DNA of 64,000 bases from Rhodospirillaceae bacterium (GTDB taxonomy: Bacteria > Pseudomonadota > Alphaproteobacteria > Rhodospirillales > Rhodospirillaceae), in the NCBI GenBank assembly GCA_018666155.1, contig JABJAH010000037.1:1-64000 (forward strand). Reading direction: 5' to 3'. Shown piece by piece: positions 52,701 through 61,619 of this stretch; position 1 is the stretch's first letter, and each line of letters opens with the position of its first letter. The translations under genes were made by a program, and so were the position numbers. Below the pieces are notes generated by a model. That model saw only the letters and a program-made list of their open reading frames with translations. It did no database searches and was not told the DNA's origin.

Positions 52701-53182
52701 GCCTATTGCAGAGTCTTCCCGACCTTCCAATCGACTCACGCAGGGCAGCCGCAACAGCGTTTCTTGCCCGGCCAGTTTGGTCACTAACACCGGAAGACGC
52801 CAGCGCCATTACGGATGAAACTTTAGCGGTTCTAGAACACGACGACTTCGCGGCCTTGTTCGGACCGGGCTCAAAAGCTGAAGTGCCTGTCACCGGCTTG
52901 ATTAATGGCCATGTTTTATCGGGGCAGGTCGATCGTTTGGTTGTCACCGACCGTGATGTGATGATCATCGATTACAAAACCAACCGTCCACCGCCGCGCA
53001 CCGCTGAGGCCGTGAATCCTGCGTACCAATTTCAAATGGCCGCATACCGCGCCGCCCTTGCCGAAATTTACCCTGACCGAACCATTAGGTGTGTTCTGCT
53101 ATGGACGGATGGTCCCTTTATTACAGAATTACCGGAAGCGATGTTGGACGCCGTTTGGGACAGCGACGGTCACCATGGATAA
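49703..53182 (+). CDS. addA: Double-strand break repair helicase AddA
   Basis: The 1159-residue UvrD-type helicase has Walker A VSASAGTGKTKVLTDRVL, the Q/III region AVGDRKQSIYSFQGADPDGF, Walker B HLLIDEAQDTSPDQW, motif V TVHGAKGLQAPIVFLPDT and motif VI LLYVAMTRAEDRLYVCG. A C-terminal nuclease domain ends in MIIDYKTNRPPP. It unwinds and cuts broken ends with AddB. ATG 49703 shares a base with the addB stop (TGATG) and is preceded by GGCGGAG. Confidence 0.95.
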   Translation: MNDLSPVAIATRQQRRAADPKSSVWVSASAGTGKTKVLTDRVLALMLSGTAPHRILCLTFTKAAAAEMANRIAKTLSAWVIAPEEDLTSEVSRLLGHDPSEKDLTIARRLFARVLETPGGMKIETIHAFCQSVLRRFPLEAGLAPHFDLLTDQDALDLIETARETVITHAHHGDDDALADALAVIVSRVHELRFPDLMASVSFARDKIARVLNAHGGVKEATVALRHKLGLTADETPDTVRKNACNEAAFDSAALREAVAALGSGTKTDQARSAAIAGWLESDVEERSNVFANYTLAYLTAAGTIRAKLATKTVAEANPAAVDTLNTEAARLLDILDKLRAAEVAVATDALLTLGQAFLAEYQVRKAAHARLDYDDLIHSTRTLLQSPGIAAWVLFKLDGGLDHLLIDEAQDTSPDQWAVVQALTDEFFAGEGRHETQSDSVRTVFAVGDRKQSIYSFQGADPDGFDRMQQFFTDRTTQAGQTWADVDLGVSFRSTTAVLRAVDAVFAQTEASDGVTLPDEALAHLAAREGQAGSVELWPPIDPEIADDPTPWKPPVERLSGESAQTRLARLIAKRIAAMCTNGERLDSQARPIHAGDILVLVRRRTGFVDDLVRALKDLDIPVAGVDRMVLIEQMAVMDLVALGRFLLLPQDDLTLATVLKSPLIGITEDQLFELAHARGKKTLWTALTEHAGADSAFGDAHHTLNEILSKTDFLGPFALYAHVLTAHDGRRKLLSRLGMDADDPIDEFLGQALEYERRHTPSLEGFLHWLEHGRLEVKRDLEQANRDSVRIMTVHGAKGLQAPIVFLPDTLQVPTHGEQLLWTTDDSGSPLMLWAPSAADRDTITATSKAAADAARDREYRRLLYVAMTRAEDRLYVCGWNTAKTAPQTCWYNLIQSALEPITDTLTDSFLAQSGLGDGTVMRLSEDQTATPESAFAPEDSIPDIPATLPWARQPAAVEPAPPKPLAPSRPTTEDPPVAAPLGQTQTTRFQRGLLIHRLLQSLPDLPIDSRRAAATAFLARPVWSLTPEDASAITDETLAVLEHDDFAALFGPGSKAEVPVTGLINGHVLSGQVDRLVVTDRDVMIIDYKTNRPPPRTAEAVNPAYQFQMAAYRAALAEIYPDRTIRCVLLWTDGPFITELPEAMLDAVWDSDGHHG

Positions 53183-53224
53183 TACGGCCCTTGATTTTCC
53201 GTTGCCGATGGTCACCATCGCGCC

Positions 53225-54277
53225 ATGATAAATTCTCCAGCATCCTCAGACGCATTTCTACGCGGGTTTTGGTACGTTGCCGCGGTAACGCGAGACATCA
53301 AACCCAGCAAGACAATACATCGCACCCTACTTGGTGAACCGGTTTTGATTGGCCGAGACATGACCGGCGCTGTTTTTGCCCTGAGCGACACCTGCCCGCA
53401 TCGCGGCACACTTCTCTCACGCGGGATATTCGATGGCGAAACCGTTGAGTGCCCGTATCACGGCTGGCGTTTTTCGACGAACGGGCAGTGCACGGCAATC
53501 CCATCGCAAAAAGAAGGGCAAAAACCACAGCCAGGTGATATTCGCGCCCGGACCTATCCGGTGCAGGAATCGGAAGGCATCGTGTGGGTGTTCATCGGCG
53601 ATGACAAGAAAGCGGAAAGCCTTCCCGCTGTGCCGACTGTTCCAGAGATCGGCAACCGGCTTCAATTGCATCTCCGCCGAACATTTCATTGCAGCATTGA
53701 CCTCGCCATCACGGGACTTATGGACCCCGCCCATGGCGCCTTCGTCCATGCGTCTTCTGTGTGGCGTGGGCACCGCGATGTGCGTGACAAAGAAAAATCG
53801 TTTTCGCCCGCACCGATGGGATGGCGCATGGACCGACACGTTGCCTCGGGCAATGCCCGGGCCTATCGCCTGTTCCTTGGTGGCGCGCCGGAAACAGAGA
53901 TTACATACGCGCTTCCAGGAATACGCGTCGAACACGCGTCGACCGGCAAAGCCACCTACTGCGGGTTAACGGCCTGCACACCTGTGACCGCCGATACCAC
54001 CGAGGTGCATCACATTATGTATTGGACGATCCCTGGCGGCGCGGCCCTGCGTGGTCTCGTGCGTTTGGTCGCCGGGCGTTTTCTGGGTCAAGATGCCGAC
54101 GCGGTGAAAGACATGCGGGACGGTCAAGCCTTTGACCCTGAAACCATGTTGGTTGAAGACGCAGACACCCAGATCAGATGGTATTACCGGCTTAAAAAAG
54201 AATGGCAGCAGGCTCAGAAAGACGGGCGACCCTTTCAGAACCCTATAGAACCGCTGACATTGCGCTGGCGCAGCTGA
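53225..54277 (+). CDS. Rieske-type aromatic ring-hydroxylating oxygenase, alpha subunit
   Basis: The 350-residue protein has a Rieske domain with CPHRG and CPYHGWRF about 20 residues apart near residues 59 and 78, and a catalytic domain with the iron site in ITGLMDPAHGAFVHAS. It resembles vanillate O-demethylase and related oxygenases that demethylate or hydroxylate small aromatics with electrons from a reductase. No reductase gene is near. It lies between addA and trxA, with 42 bases to addA; its placement there does not suggest a substrate. Confidence 0.88.
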   Translation: MINSPASSDAFLRGFWYVAAVTRDIKPSKTIHRTLLGEPVLIGRDMTGAVFALSDTCPHRGTLLSRGIFDGETVECPYHGWRFSTNGQCTAIPSQKEGQKPQPGDIRARTYPVQESEGIVWVFIGDDKKAESLPAVPTVPEIGNRLQLHLRRTFHCSIDLAITGLMDPAHGAFVHASSVWRGHRDVRDKEKSFSPAPMGWRMDRHVASGNARAYRLFLGGAPETEITYALPGIRVEHASTGKATYCGLTACTPVTADTTEVHHIMYWTIPGGAALRGLVRLVAGRFLGQDADAVKDMRDGQAFDPETMLVEDADTQIRWYYRLKKEWQQAQKDGRPFQNPIEPLTLRWRS

Positions 54278-54349
54278 ATTCAGCCATGGGCTGCAATCAT
54301 CGCTTGGTGACCTTTTCAGGCGCTCACAGGACCGTGTCATAGCCCCTGC

Positions 54350-54378
54350 TTGACCCCTGCCCGAGCCGTTCCTAGATT
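54350..54378 (+). promoter_or_regulatory. Promoter for trxA
   Basis: TTGACC at 54350–54355 and TAGATT at 54373–54378 have 17 bases between, 58 bases before the trxA ATG. The best sigma-70-like promoter I see in the window. Confidence 0.6.
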
Positions 54379-54435
54379 GAGACATCAACGGGCCGTTCCG
54401 GCCTCAGATTTTAGCCAACGTAAGGACGATAGTTC

Positions 54436-54753
54436 ATGAAACACGTATCCGACGATTCCTTCGAGGCCGATGTGCTTAAGGCCGACGGACCAGTTCTGGT
54501 GGATTTCTGGGCGGAGTGGTGTGGCCCATGCAAACAGATTGGCCCCATTCTCGACGAAATAGACAATGAGATGGGCGAGAAAGTGACCATCGCCAAGGTC
54601 AACATTGATGAAAATCCCGACATCCCAACCAAGTATGGGGTGCGCGGTATTCCGACACTCATTCTGTTTAAGAATGGCGAAGTAGCGGCAACGAAGGTTG
54701 GCGCCCTGCCTAAGAGCAAGCTGGTTGAATGGGTCGAATCATCAATCGCCTGA
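54436..54753 (+). CDS. trxA: Thioredoxin
   Basis: The 105-residue protein has the redox-active WCGPC (Cys29 and Cys32) in [15 protein letters not shown], the cis-Pro in [13 protein letters not shown], and the usual thioredoxin length. It is a general cytoplasmic disulfide reductase. AAGGA lies about 9 bases before the start. It has its own promoter and an intrinsic terminator, so it is probably a single-gene unit. Confidence 0.97.
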   Translation: MKHVSDDSFEADVLKADGPVLVDFWAEWCGPCKQIGPILDEIDNEMGEKVTIAKVNIDENPDIPTKYGVRGIPTLILFKNGEVAATKVGALPKSKLVEWVESSIA

Positions 54754-54774
54754 TCATGATGAATACCGGATTAT

Positions 54775-54800
54775 AGCCCCGCCCCTGTGGCGGGGCTTTT
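54775..54800 (+). terminator. Rho-independent terminator of trxA
   Basis: AGCCCCGCC (54775–54783) pairs with GGCGGGGCT (54789–54797) around CCTGT, followed by TTTT. Confidence 0.9.
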
Positions 54801-54828
54801 GATTCCGAGCCCAAAAGCGCGTTAAAAT
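54799..54828 (+). promoter_or_regulatory. Candidate promoter for the methyltransferase at 54864
   Basis: TTGATT at 54799–54804 and TAAAAT at 54823–54828 have 18 bases between; it begins in the T tract of the trxA terminator. It lies 36 bases before the ATG, which has GGGGGAG upstream. Confidence 0.4.
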
Positions 54829-54863
54829 TAGACAGGTACGAATACGAACATCCGGGGGAGTTT

Positions 54864-56423
54864 ATGAGCGACGGCTATGTGACCGATACGGCCTATGTGG
54901 CGGAGTACTACCCCGACCACGCACCAGCGCACATGAACCTGGCCTGTGCCTTCAACGGCTTTAGGCCACGGCCACTCGACGAACCTTTCACCTGGTGCGA
55001 CTACGGCTGCGGAAATGGCATCACGGCCAACGTGCTCGCCGCTTGCTATCCCCACGCCCAGTTCTACGGCATTGATTTTATGAATGCCCACGTCCGCACC
55101 GCCGAGACCCTATCGCTGCGTGGTGGCCTCGAGAACACGACCTTCATGTGCAAGAGCTTCACCCAGCTGGAAGAGAATGATTTACCCCCACTCGACTTCG
55201 CGGTGATGCATGGGGTGCTCTCATGGGTGGACGAGGCGACCCGGTCCGCCTTGCTTGAAGATGCGATTAAACGCCTCAAGCCCGGCGGCATACTCCTGAC
55301 AGGCTATAACGCAATGCCGGGATGGGCCGCCAAGCTGCCTATGCGAGACATGATCTACTCGCTCACCCCCGACAAAATGAACTCCGTCGACCGCGCCGAA
55401 GCCGGCTTGAAGTGGCTCACCAAACTCAAGGATGCGGAGGCAAAGTACTTTAGAGACAACCCGGCATTGGCTGAGGCGGTTGAACAACTTGAGCGGCTCG
55501 ATATCCGCTATATGGCCCATGAGTACTTCAATGAAAATTTGCGAGCTTTTCACTTTGCCGAAGTGCGGCAAGCTATGGAACAAGGCGGATTGAAGTTTGC
55601 CGGCTGCGCGACGCTGTTCCTCAACATGGTCGACCTGGCCGTGCCACAGGCGCTGTACGAAGAGTTCCGCGACATGACCAGTCGTGCCGAATTGGAGGCC
55701 AAACGCGACTTCATTCGCAACGAGACCTTTCGCCGCGATGTCTGGGTCAAAGGTGAGCCCATTAAAACCGAAGACGAATGGCTGGCGATCAATGAAGAAT
55801 TGATCTTTGGCTCACTGGTGACGCGCGACGCAATGGATAAAGAAGTCGCGTTCGGCGATGTCCAAGTCTCCTACGACGGCGAACCCTTCGACAGCATCCT
55901 CGATATCATCACCTCTGGCGCTAAAAAGATTGGAACCCTAGGCGACGCAACGGGCCTGGATAGCGTTTCGACAGCGACCCGTGTCGATGCCGCGCGTCTG
56001 CTCTCGGCCGGCGGCGAGATCATTGCCTTCTCTGGAGAAACCGAACCAGTGGCCGTATCGGGCAAGCCTAAAATTACCATTGGCGCCGCCTTTAATCGCG
56101 GAATGGTCAAAGAATTTGGCATGATCTTACCTCGCATCCCGCTTGCTGCTCCGAACGCAGGTACCGCCATAGAGATGAGCAACATAGATGCCATGTTGCT
56201 GCTGGCGATTTGCGAGAAAGGCTGGGACAGCGCTGTCAAATTAGTGACAAAACTGATTGGCGGCGACGATGGAGAAGTGATTCTTGGCGGCCGGTCGTTG
56301 TCGCGGAAAGAGGTTCAGCAGCATTTGAACGATCGCGTGATGCATATCCGCACTAAGCAACTCGCCAAGCTGCTTGAACTCGGCGTGGTTATGATATCGG
56401 ACGAGTTACCGGTGAGTTCGTAG
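54864..56423 (+). CDS. Class I SAM methyltransferase with methyltransferase regulatory domain
   Basis: The 519-residue protein starts TDTAYVAEYYPDHAPAHMNL and has the SAM-binding motif I FTWCDYGCGNGITANVLAACYP, acidic beta-2 FYGIDFMNAHV and LKPGGILLTGYNAMPGW. The part after about residue 220 matches the regulatory domain found in a group of putative protein-lysine methyltransferases. The substrate is unknown. It has its own ribosome site (GGGGGAG) and overlaps the 3' end of convergent folC by 18 bases. Confidence 0.82.
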   Translation: MSDGYVTDTAYVAEYYPDHAPAHMNLACAFNGFRPRPLDEPFTWCDYGCGNGITANVLAACYPHAQFYGIDFMNAHVRTAETLSLRGGLENTTFMCKSFTQLEENDLPPLDFAVMHGVLSWVDEATRSALLEDAIKRLKPGGILLTGYNAMPGWAAKLPMRDMIYSLTPDKMNSVDRAEAGLKWLTKLKDAEAKYFRDNPALAEAVEQLERLDIRYMAHEYFNENLRAFHFAEVRQAMEQGGLKFAGCATLFLNMVDLAVPQALYEEFRDMTSRAELEAKRDFIRNETFRRDVWVKGEPIKTEDEWLAINEELIFGSLVTRDAMDKEVAFGDVQVSYDGEPFDSILDIITSGAKKIGTLGDATGLDSVSTATRVDAARLLSAGGEIIAFSGETEPVAVSGKPKITIGAAFNRGMVKEFGMILPRIPLAAPNAGTAIEMSNIDAMLLLAICEKGWDSAVKLVTKLIGGDDGEVILGGRSLSRKEVQQHLNDRVMHIRTKQLAKLLELGVVMISDELPVSS

Positions 56424-57704
56424 AATTTCACCGGCGAGGTACAAAGACCCGCAAATCAGGACACGGCCATTTTGGGCTGTAAGGTGCGGCTGTAGGGCAG
56501 CAACCGCTGCCTCGACGTCTGGACACGGCATGACTTCTTTTAGGCCCGCCTCCCGCGCTGTTTGGGCCAACTCGCCGGGTGCTGCACAGCCTTCATGTCC
56601 TGGAATGGGCACCGCCGCCACCGCGTCCAAATAGGGCGCTAGAGGCTTCAAATACCCTCCGATATCCTTGCCCGCCATCATGCCGCAGATCGCGACTGTT
56701 GGACCGGGTTCGGTCTTTAGCCAATGCGCTAAAGCGTCTCCTGCTGAGGGGTTATGGCCGCCGTCTAGCCACAGGTCCCATCCCAACGGAACGTTCTTGG
56801 CGACAGGCCCAGCGGTTAATCTTTGCAGGCGGGCAGGCCATTCAACCTGACGCATGCCGGCGCGGAGGCCGAACGTCGGAATGGCCACGGGCAAGCGAGC
56901 CAAGGTCGCCAAGGCGACACCGAGATTGTCAATTTGATGGGAACCGGCGAGGGCGGGGCGTGGAAGAGACCAGTCCGTTTGCTCATCCCGGTAACGCACA
57001 GTGCCAAACGGATCTTCTTCGATCGTCCAATCTTCGCCTTGCCACGCAACGTTTACGCCAAGACCAGCTGCCGTTTTCTTAATGACCGCAACCACCTCCG
57101 GTGACTGGGCGGCGCTGATGCAGGGCGTGCCGGTCTTCATGATCGCCGCCTTCTCGCCGGCAATCTCTTTAAGGCTATCACCCAGGTAACTCATGTGGTC
57201 CATAGCAATCGGCGTGAGCACAGTTGCGCGCGGGTGCGGCACAACGTTCGTCGCGTCCAGCCGGCCGCCAAGGCCGGTCTCCAACAGCAAGATATCCGCA
57301 GGAATTTGCGCATAGGCTTGATAAGCGACCGCCGTAATGATTTCGAAAAACGTGATCGGTGCATCGCCATTGACTTGCTCGACGTGACCGATCAACTCAG
57401 ACAACAACGTTGGGTCGACAAGATCACCGCAAAGCCGAATGCGTTCCGTAAATGAAACCAAATGCGGCGACGTATAGACATGCACCCGGTAGCTCGACGC
57501 TTCCAGCACTGCCCGCATCATTGCGATGACCGAGCCCTTGCCGTTGGTACCCGCGACATGAACAACCGGTGGCACGCGGAGGTGCGGAGATCCTAAGTCT
57601 GTGAGAAGCCTCTCAATGCGGCCGAGCGAGAGATCAATAACTTTAGGGTGCAGCGTCTTAACGCGCTTGAGTGCGGATACCAGATCCGGCGGATCACTAT
57701 GCAT
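56406..57704 (-). CDS. folC: Bifunctional dihydrofolate synthase/folylpolyglutamate synthase
   Basis: The 432-residue Mur-ligase-like protein has the P-loop VAGTNGKGSVIAMM near residue 50, YTSPHLVSFTERIRL, ETGLGGRLDATNVV and the C-terminal domain with DGGHNPSAGDALAHWL. It adds glutamate to dihydropteroate and to folates. It follows accD by 8 bases and ends the minus-strand trpF-B-A–accD–folC set, an old alphaproteobacterial order. Confidence 0.95.
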   Translation of the reverse strand: MHSDPPDLVSALKRVKTLHPKVIDLSLGRIERLLTDLGSPHLRVPPVVHVAGTNGKGSVIAMMRAVLEASSYRVHVYTSPHLVSFTERIRLCGDLVDPTLLSELIGHVEQVNGDAPITFFEIITAVAYQAYAQIPADILLLETGLGGRLDATNVVPHPRATVLTPIAMDHMSYLGDSLKEIAGEKAAIMKTGTPCISAAQSPEVVAVIKKTAAGLGVNVAWQGEDWTIEEDPFGTVRYRDEQTDWSLPRPALAGSHQIDNLGVALATLARLPVAIPTFGLRAGMRQVEWPARLQRLTAGPVAKNVPLGWDLWLDGGHNPSAGDALAHWLKTEPGPTVAICGMMAGKDIGGYLKPLAPYLDAVAAVPIPGHEGCAAPGELAQTAREAGLKEVMPCPDVEAAVAALQPHLTAQNGRVLICGSLYLAGEILRTHR

Positions 57705-57712
57705 AGGCTCGA

Positions 57713-58723
57713 TCAGGACTTATCTGACCCATCTTCGTCTTCGGTCTCGAACAAACTCTCGTCGGGGATTGAGGGATCAGGTGGAGAGGCTAACAATCGC
57801 TCAGCATCCTGTTTTGTGCGGCTGCGGCGGCGTTTCCGATCACTGCTATCGAGCGTCAACACCGGAGCTGCTGGGTCGCGATGCAGGAGCAGGCCCAACA
57901 GTTGCACCAATGAATCGTGTAACTCAGACCGATGAACCACCATGTCCACCATGCCGTGTTCCAGCAAATATTCAGCTCTCTGGAACCCTTCGGGTAGTGT
58001 TTCCCGAATTGTCTGCTCAATCACCCGGGCGCCGGCGAAACCGATGATCGCGCCTGGCTCAGCAATTTGGATGTCGCCGAGCATCGCGAAAGAGGCTGTT
58101 ACGCCGCCGGTCGTCGGGTCGGTTAAAAGAACGACATAAGGCAGGCCTTTCTCACGCACCCGGTCAACCGCGACTGTCGTGCGCGCCATTTGCATGAGGG
58201 ACAAAATTCCCTCTTGCATGCGGGCGCCGCCGGAAGACGGAATAACAATGAGGGGCGCTTCCTGAAGAACCGCGAGCTCAGCAGCGGCAACAATACCCTC
58301 GCCAACGGCCGTTCCCATGGAACCACCGAGGAAACTAAACTCGAACGCCGCAATCACAACGTTGATGCCGCCCATCGTTCCGTGCGCTACGACAATTGCG
58401 TCTTTGGATCCGGTCTTAGATTGAGCGTCTTTAAGACGGTCACTGTATTTTTTTCGGTCTTTGAATTTGAGTGGGTCGACCGCTACTGACGGCAGTTCGA
58501 TTTCTGTCCATTTTTTATTGTCGAATAGAATCTCGAGCCGCTGGCGAACGGGCAGACGCATGTGATGGTCACAATGTGGGCAGACACGCAGGCTCTTTTC
58601 GAGTTCCCGGTGAAACACCATTTCACTGCAACCCGGGCACTTGTGCCACAAGTTATCAGGCGCTTCTCTTGGCTGGACGAGCCGTTTTATTCTGGGCCGA
58701 ACAAAGTTCGTCAACCAATTCAT
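57713..58723 (-). CDS. accD: Acetyl-CoA carboxylase carboxyltransferase subunit beta
   Basis: The 336-residue protein has the N-terminal zinc ribbon CPGCSEMVFHRELEKSLRVCPHC (positions about 29–51) and the carboxyltransferase core with GGSMGTAVGEGIVAAAE, PSSGGARMQEGILSLMQMA and LTDPTTGGVTASFAMLGD. With AccA it makes malonyl-CoA for fatty acid synthesis. The C-terminal 45 residues are charged and Arg/Asp/Glu-rich, a variable tail. It overlaps trpA by 4 bases. Confidence 0.96.
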   Translation of the reverse strand: MNWLTNFVRPRIKRLVQPREAPDNLWHKCPGCSEMVFHRELEKSLRVCPHCDHHMRLPVRQRLEILFDNKKWTEIELPSVAVDPLKFKDRKKYSDRLKDAQSKTGSKDAIVVAHGTMGGINVVIAAFEFSFLGGSMGTAVGEGIVAAAELAVLQEAPLIVIPSSGGARMQEGILSLMQMARTTVAVDRVREKGLPYVVLLTDPTTGGVTASFAMLGDIQIAEPGAIIGFAGARVIEQTIRETLPEGFQRAEYLLEHGMVDMVVHRSELHDSLVQLLGLLLHRDPAAPVLTLDSSDRKRRRSRTKQDAERLLASPPDPSIPDESLFETEDEDGSDKS

Positions 58724-59610
58724 GCACCAGCTCCTGTCGACGTTTTAACAGACGTTTCATTGTCACCGCCGAGCCGTGCTGTCTGAACGCCGTTCGCTAA
58801 ATCTTTTACGAAATCCAGCACACGAGCGGCCAGTCCAGGCTGGGGGCGGCGATCCTTGTCGATCCCGTCCGTAATAATATCCACGATTGCCGAGCCAACA
58901 ACGACTGCATCAGCGAATCGCGCCATTTCCGCTGCCTGCGCGGCCGTGCGGATGCCAAAACCAACGCCGATGGGTAAGTCTGTCTGCTTTCTCATCGCCG
59001 CAACGCGGGCGCTAACTTCTGAAACGTCCGCAGACTTGGTGCCCGTAACGCCCTTTACGGCGACATAATAGACAAAGCCACTGGCGTGATCGAGAACGCG
59101 CGGCAGGCGGGTCTCGTCCGTCGTCGGCGCGGCCAAAAAGATCATGTGTAGATTGTTGGCGCGCAAATGCTGGTTGAGCTCTTCCGCCTCTTCCGGCGGT
59201 AGATCAACAATGATCACGCCGTCGACTCCTGCGTTCGCCGCAGCTTCTGAAAATTCAGCCGGTCCATACCGATAGATTGGATTGTAATAGCCCATCAATA
59301 TTACGGGTGTATCCATCTCCCATTCACGCATGTCGGCGACGGCCCCAAGAACATCATCAATGCTAACACCGGCCTGCAGCGCCCGCTGCGACGACAGCTG
59401 AACAGATGGTCCATCAGCCATCGGATCGGAGAACGGCATGCCCAACTCAATGATATCCGCACCGGCCGTCGGGAGCCCCTCGAGGAGCTGACGGAACAAA
59501 GCCGGGTCTGGATCATTGGCGGTGATAAAGGTCACCAGAGCCGCTCGGTTTTTTTCTTTTAGTTTTTCGAACCGCCGGGTCAGTCGGCTTTCGGCGACGA
59601 GCGCGCTCAT
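58720..59610 (-). CDS. trpA: Tryptophan synthase alpha subunit
   Basis: The 296-residue TIM barrel has the catalytic Glu in [16 protein letters not shown] and the catalytic Asp in [18 protein letters not shown], plus [13 protein letters not shown]. It splits indole-glycerol phosphate to indole, which is passed to TrpB. It has a slightly long C-terminus (Gln/Thr/Ser-rich). It overlaps trpB by 4 bases. Confidence 0.97.
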   Translation of the reverse strand: MSALVAESRLTRRFEKLKEKNRAALVTFITANDPDPALFRQLLEGLPTAGADIIELGMPFSDPMADGPSVQLSSQRALQAGVSIDDVLGAVADMREWEMDTPVILMGYYNPIYRYGPAEFSEAAANAGVDGVIIVDLPPEEAEELNQHLRANNLHMIFLAAPTTDETRLPRVLDHASGFVYYVAVKGVTGTKSADVSEVSARVAAMRKQTDLPIGVGFGIRTAAQAAEMARFADAVVVGSAIVDIITDGIDKDRRPQPGLAARVLDFVKDLANGVQTARLGGDNETSVKTSTGAGA

Positions 59611-60833
59611 GACCCGGCCCCCACTTCGGTACCCAGCGCATCAGCAACCGTGAATACGTCTTTGTCACCGCGGCCACAGAGGTTAATGACGATCAAATGA
59701 TCTGCCGGTAGTTCTGGCGCGATTTTCCCGACATATGAAAGCGCGTGCGACGGCTCTAGAGCGGGAATGATGCCTTCAAGCTTGGAACACAACTGAAATG
59801 CAGCCAGAGCTTCCTCGTCCGTGGCCGAGACGTAATCGACCCGGCCCTGTAGATGCAGCCACGCGTGCTCAGGCCCAATGCCCGGGTAATCCAAGCCCGC
59901 GGAAATGGAATGGGCGTCGCGAATCTGACCGCCATCTTCCTGCAACAAGAATGTCCGATTGCCATGCAGAACACCGGGGTTACCGCCTGAAATAGATGCC
60001 GCATGCTCACCCGTATCAATCCCCTTACCCGCCGCTTCGACGCCGATCAAACGTACGTCTGAGTCATCAAGGAAGGGATGGAATAAACCGATGGCATTGG
60101 ACCCACCACCGATGCACGCGACTAACGTATCTGGTAGGCGCCCCTCGACAGCATCCATTTGTTCTCTGACTTCTTCGCCGATGACCGATTGAAAATCACG
60201 CACCATAGTCGGGTAGGGATGCGGCCCCGCGGCGGTGCCGATGAGATAGTAGGTATCATCAACGTTGGCGACCCAATCACGCAGGGCTTCGTTCATGGCC
60301 TCTTTGAGGGTTGCCGACCCCTTCTCGACCGCGCGGACATCGGCGCCAAGGAGGTTCATGCGAAAGACATTGGGCTTTTGCCGTTCAATATCTTTGGCGC
60401 CCATGTAGACGACGCACTCTAAGCCGAACCGTGCGCAAACCGTTGCCGTCGCGACACCATGCTGACCCGCACCGGTCTCTGCAATGATCCGTGTCTTGCC
60501 CATGCGCTTCGCCAATAAGATCTGGCCGAGGCAATTATTGATTTTGTGGGAGCCCGTGTGATTGAGCTCATCGCGCTTGAAGTAAACCTTGGCGCCACCA
60601 AAACGCTCTGTCAGTCGCTCAGCAAAGTATAGTGGGCTCGGGCGTCCGGCATAGGTCGTGAGAAAAGACTCGAGCTCTTGAGCGTAGGACGGGTCCGCAC
60701 GGGCGGCATCGTAGGCCCGCTCAACCTCTAGGATAAGTGGCATTAGGGTTTCGGCGACATACCGGCCGCCGAATAGTCCGAAATGCCCTTGATCGTCTGG
60801 GCCGTCGCGATAAGTGTTACGGGCTTCCGCCAT
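59607..60833 (-). CDS. trpB: Tryptophan synthase beta subunit
   Basis: The 408-residue PLP enzyme has the PLP Lys in [46 protein letters not shown] and the C-terminal LCGRGDKD. It condenses indole with serine to give tryptophan. It is followed by trpA in the same operon; 124 bases separate its start from the end of trpF with no visible attenuator. Confidence 0.97.
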   Translation of the reverse strand: MAEARNTYRDGPDDQGHFGLFGGRYVAETLMPLILEVERAYDAARADPSYAQELESFLTTYAGRPSPLYFAERLTERFGGAKVYFKRDELNHTGSHKINNCLGQILLAKRMGKTRIIAETGAGQHGVATATVCARFGLECVVYMGAKDIERQKPNVFRMNLLGADVRAVEKGSATLKEAMNEALRDWVANVDDTYYLIGTAAGPHPYPTMVRDFQSVIGEEVREQMDAVEGRLPDTLVACIGGGSNAIGLFHPFLDDSDVRLIGVEAAGKGIDTGEHAASISGGNPGVLHGNRTFLLQEDGGQIRDAHSISAGLDYPGIGPEHAWLHLQGRVDYVSATDEEALAAFQLCSKLEGIIPALEPSHALSYVGKIAPELPADHLIVINLCGRGDKDVFTVADALGTEVGAGS

Positions 60834-60957
60834 GTCCGCAGCCTATCCTGAAGGGGCTCTACTGTGGGCCGGTCTTATAGCGCAGCCCTGGCGGATGAGC
60901 AAAAGGAACTCTTCGGAAAATCAGGCCCTTAGGCGACGCTGGGCGGGTCTCGTGATG

Positions 60958-61602
60958 TTAGCCAGCGGCCTTTGCTGCCTTCAAAAACGCCGTGACCAGC
61001 GCCGGGTCCTTACGGCCAGGAGCCGATTCTACGCCGCTGGATACGTCCACCGCCCTGGCACCAGATTTGGCGATAGCGTCAGCTACCGTATCCGGGGTTA
61101 AACCACCAGCCAGCAGCCACGGCACTGCCCCTGTGTAGCCCGACATCAGGTCCCAATTAAACGCCTGCGCGTTGCCGCCGGGCCGGTCAGCCCCTGGCGG
61201 GGGTTTGGCATCAAAGAGCAACATATCCGCATGATCCCTGAAAGCAGACGCCGCCTTCACATCCTGCGCGGTACTGACGCCTATCGCCTTGATGACGGGC
61301 AGGCCAAAGGCTAGGCGAATTTCATCAATCCGTTCCGGAGATTCACTGCCGTGCAATTGGAGATAGTCCAAGCGAACATAGTTCAGAACCTGATCAAGTG
61401 CCGCGTTATCTGGGTCAACGAATAGGCCTACTCTAGCCACGTCCTCCGGTACATCTTCGACCAAAGCCGCGACCACGTTCGCAGCGACGTTCCGTGGCGA
61501 CGTCTTGAAAAAAACAAAGCCAAGGTAATCGGCACCGCCTTCAATCGCCGCGTCGACCGACTCCTGGTCGGTGAGGCCACAAATTTTTACCGCAATACTC
61601 AC
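60958..61602 (-). CDS. trpF: Phosphoribosylanthranilate isomerase
   Basis: The 214-residue TIM barrel has VKICGLTDQESVDAAIEGGADYLGFVFF at the start with the catalytic Cys, VGLFVDPDN, LQLHGSESPERI, and AGGLTPDTVADAI with VDVSSGVESAPGRKDPALV at the end. It isomerises phosphoribosyl anthranilate in tryptophan synthesis. It lies 17 bases downstream of pyrF and upstream of trpB. Confidence 0.96.
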   Translation of the reverse strand: MSIAVKICGLTDQESVDAAIEGGADYLGFVFFKTSPRNVAANVVAALVEDVPEDVARVGLFVDPDNAALDQVLNYVRLDYLQLHGSESPERIDEIRLAFGLPVIKAIGVSTAQDVKAASAFRDHADMLLFDAKPPPGADRPGGNAQAFNWDLMSGYTGAVPWLLAGGLTPDTVADAIAKSGARAVDVSSGVESAPGRKDPALVTAFLKAAKAAG

Positions 61603-61619
61603 GATGTTGCCCTGTCAGC

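Noticed and set aside
60834-60957. trp leader peptide/attenuator between trpF and trpB
   Set aside because: No Trp-codon run, no terminator hairpin with T tract.
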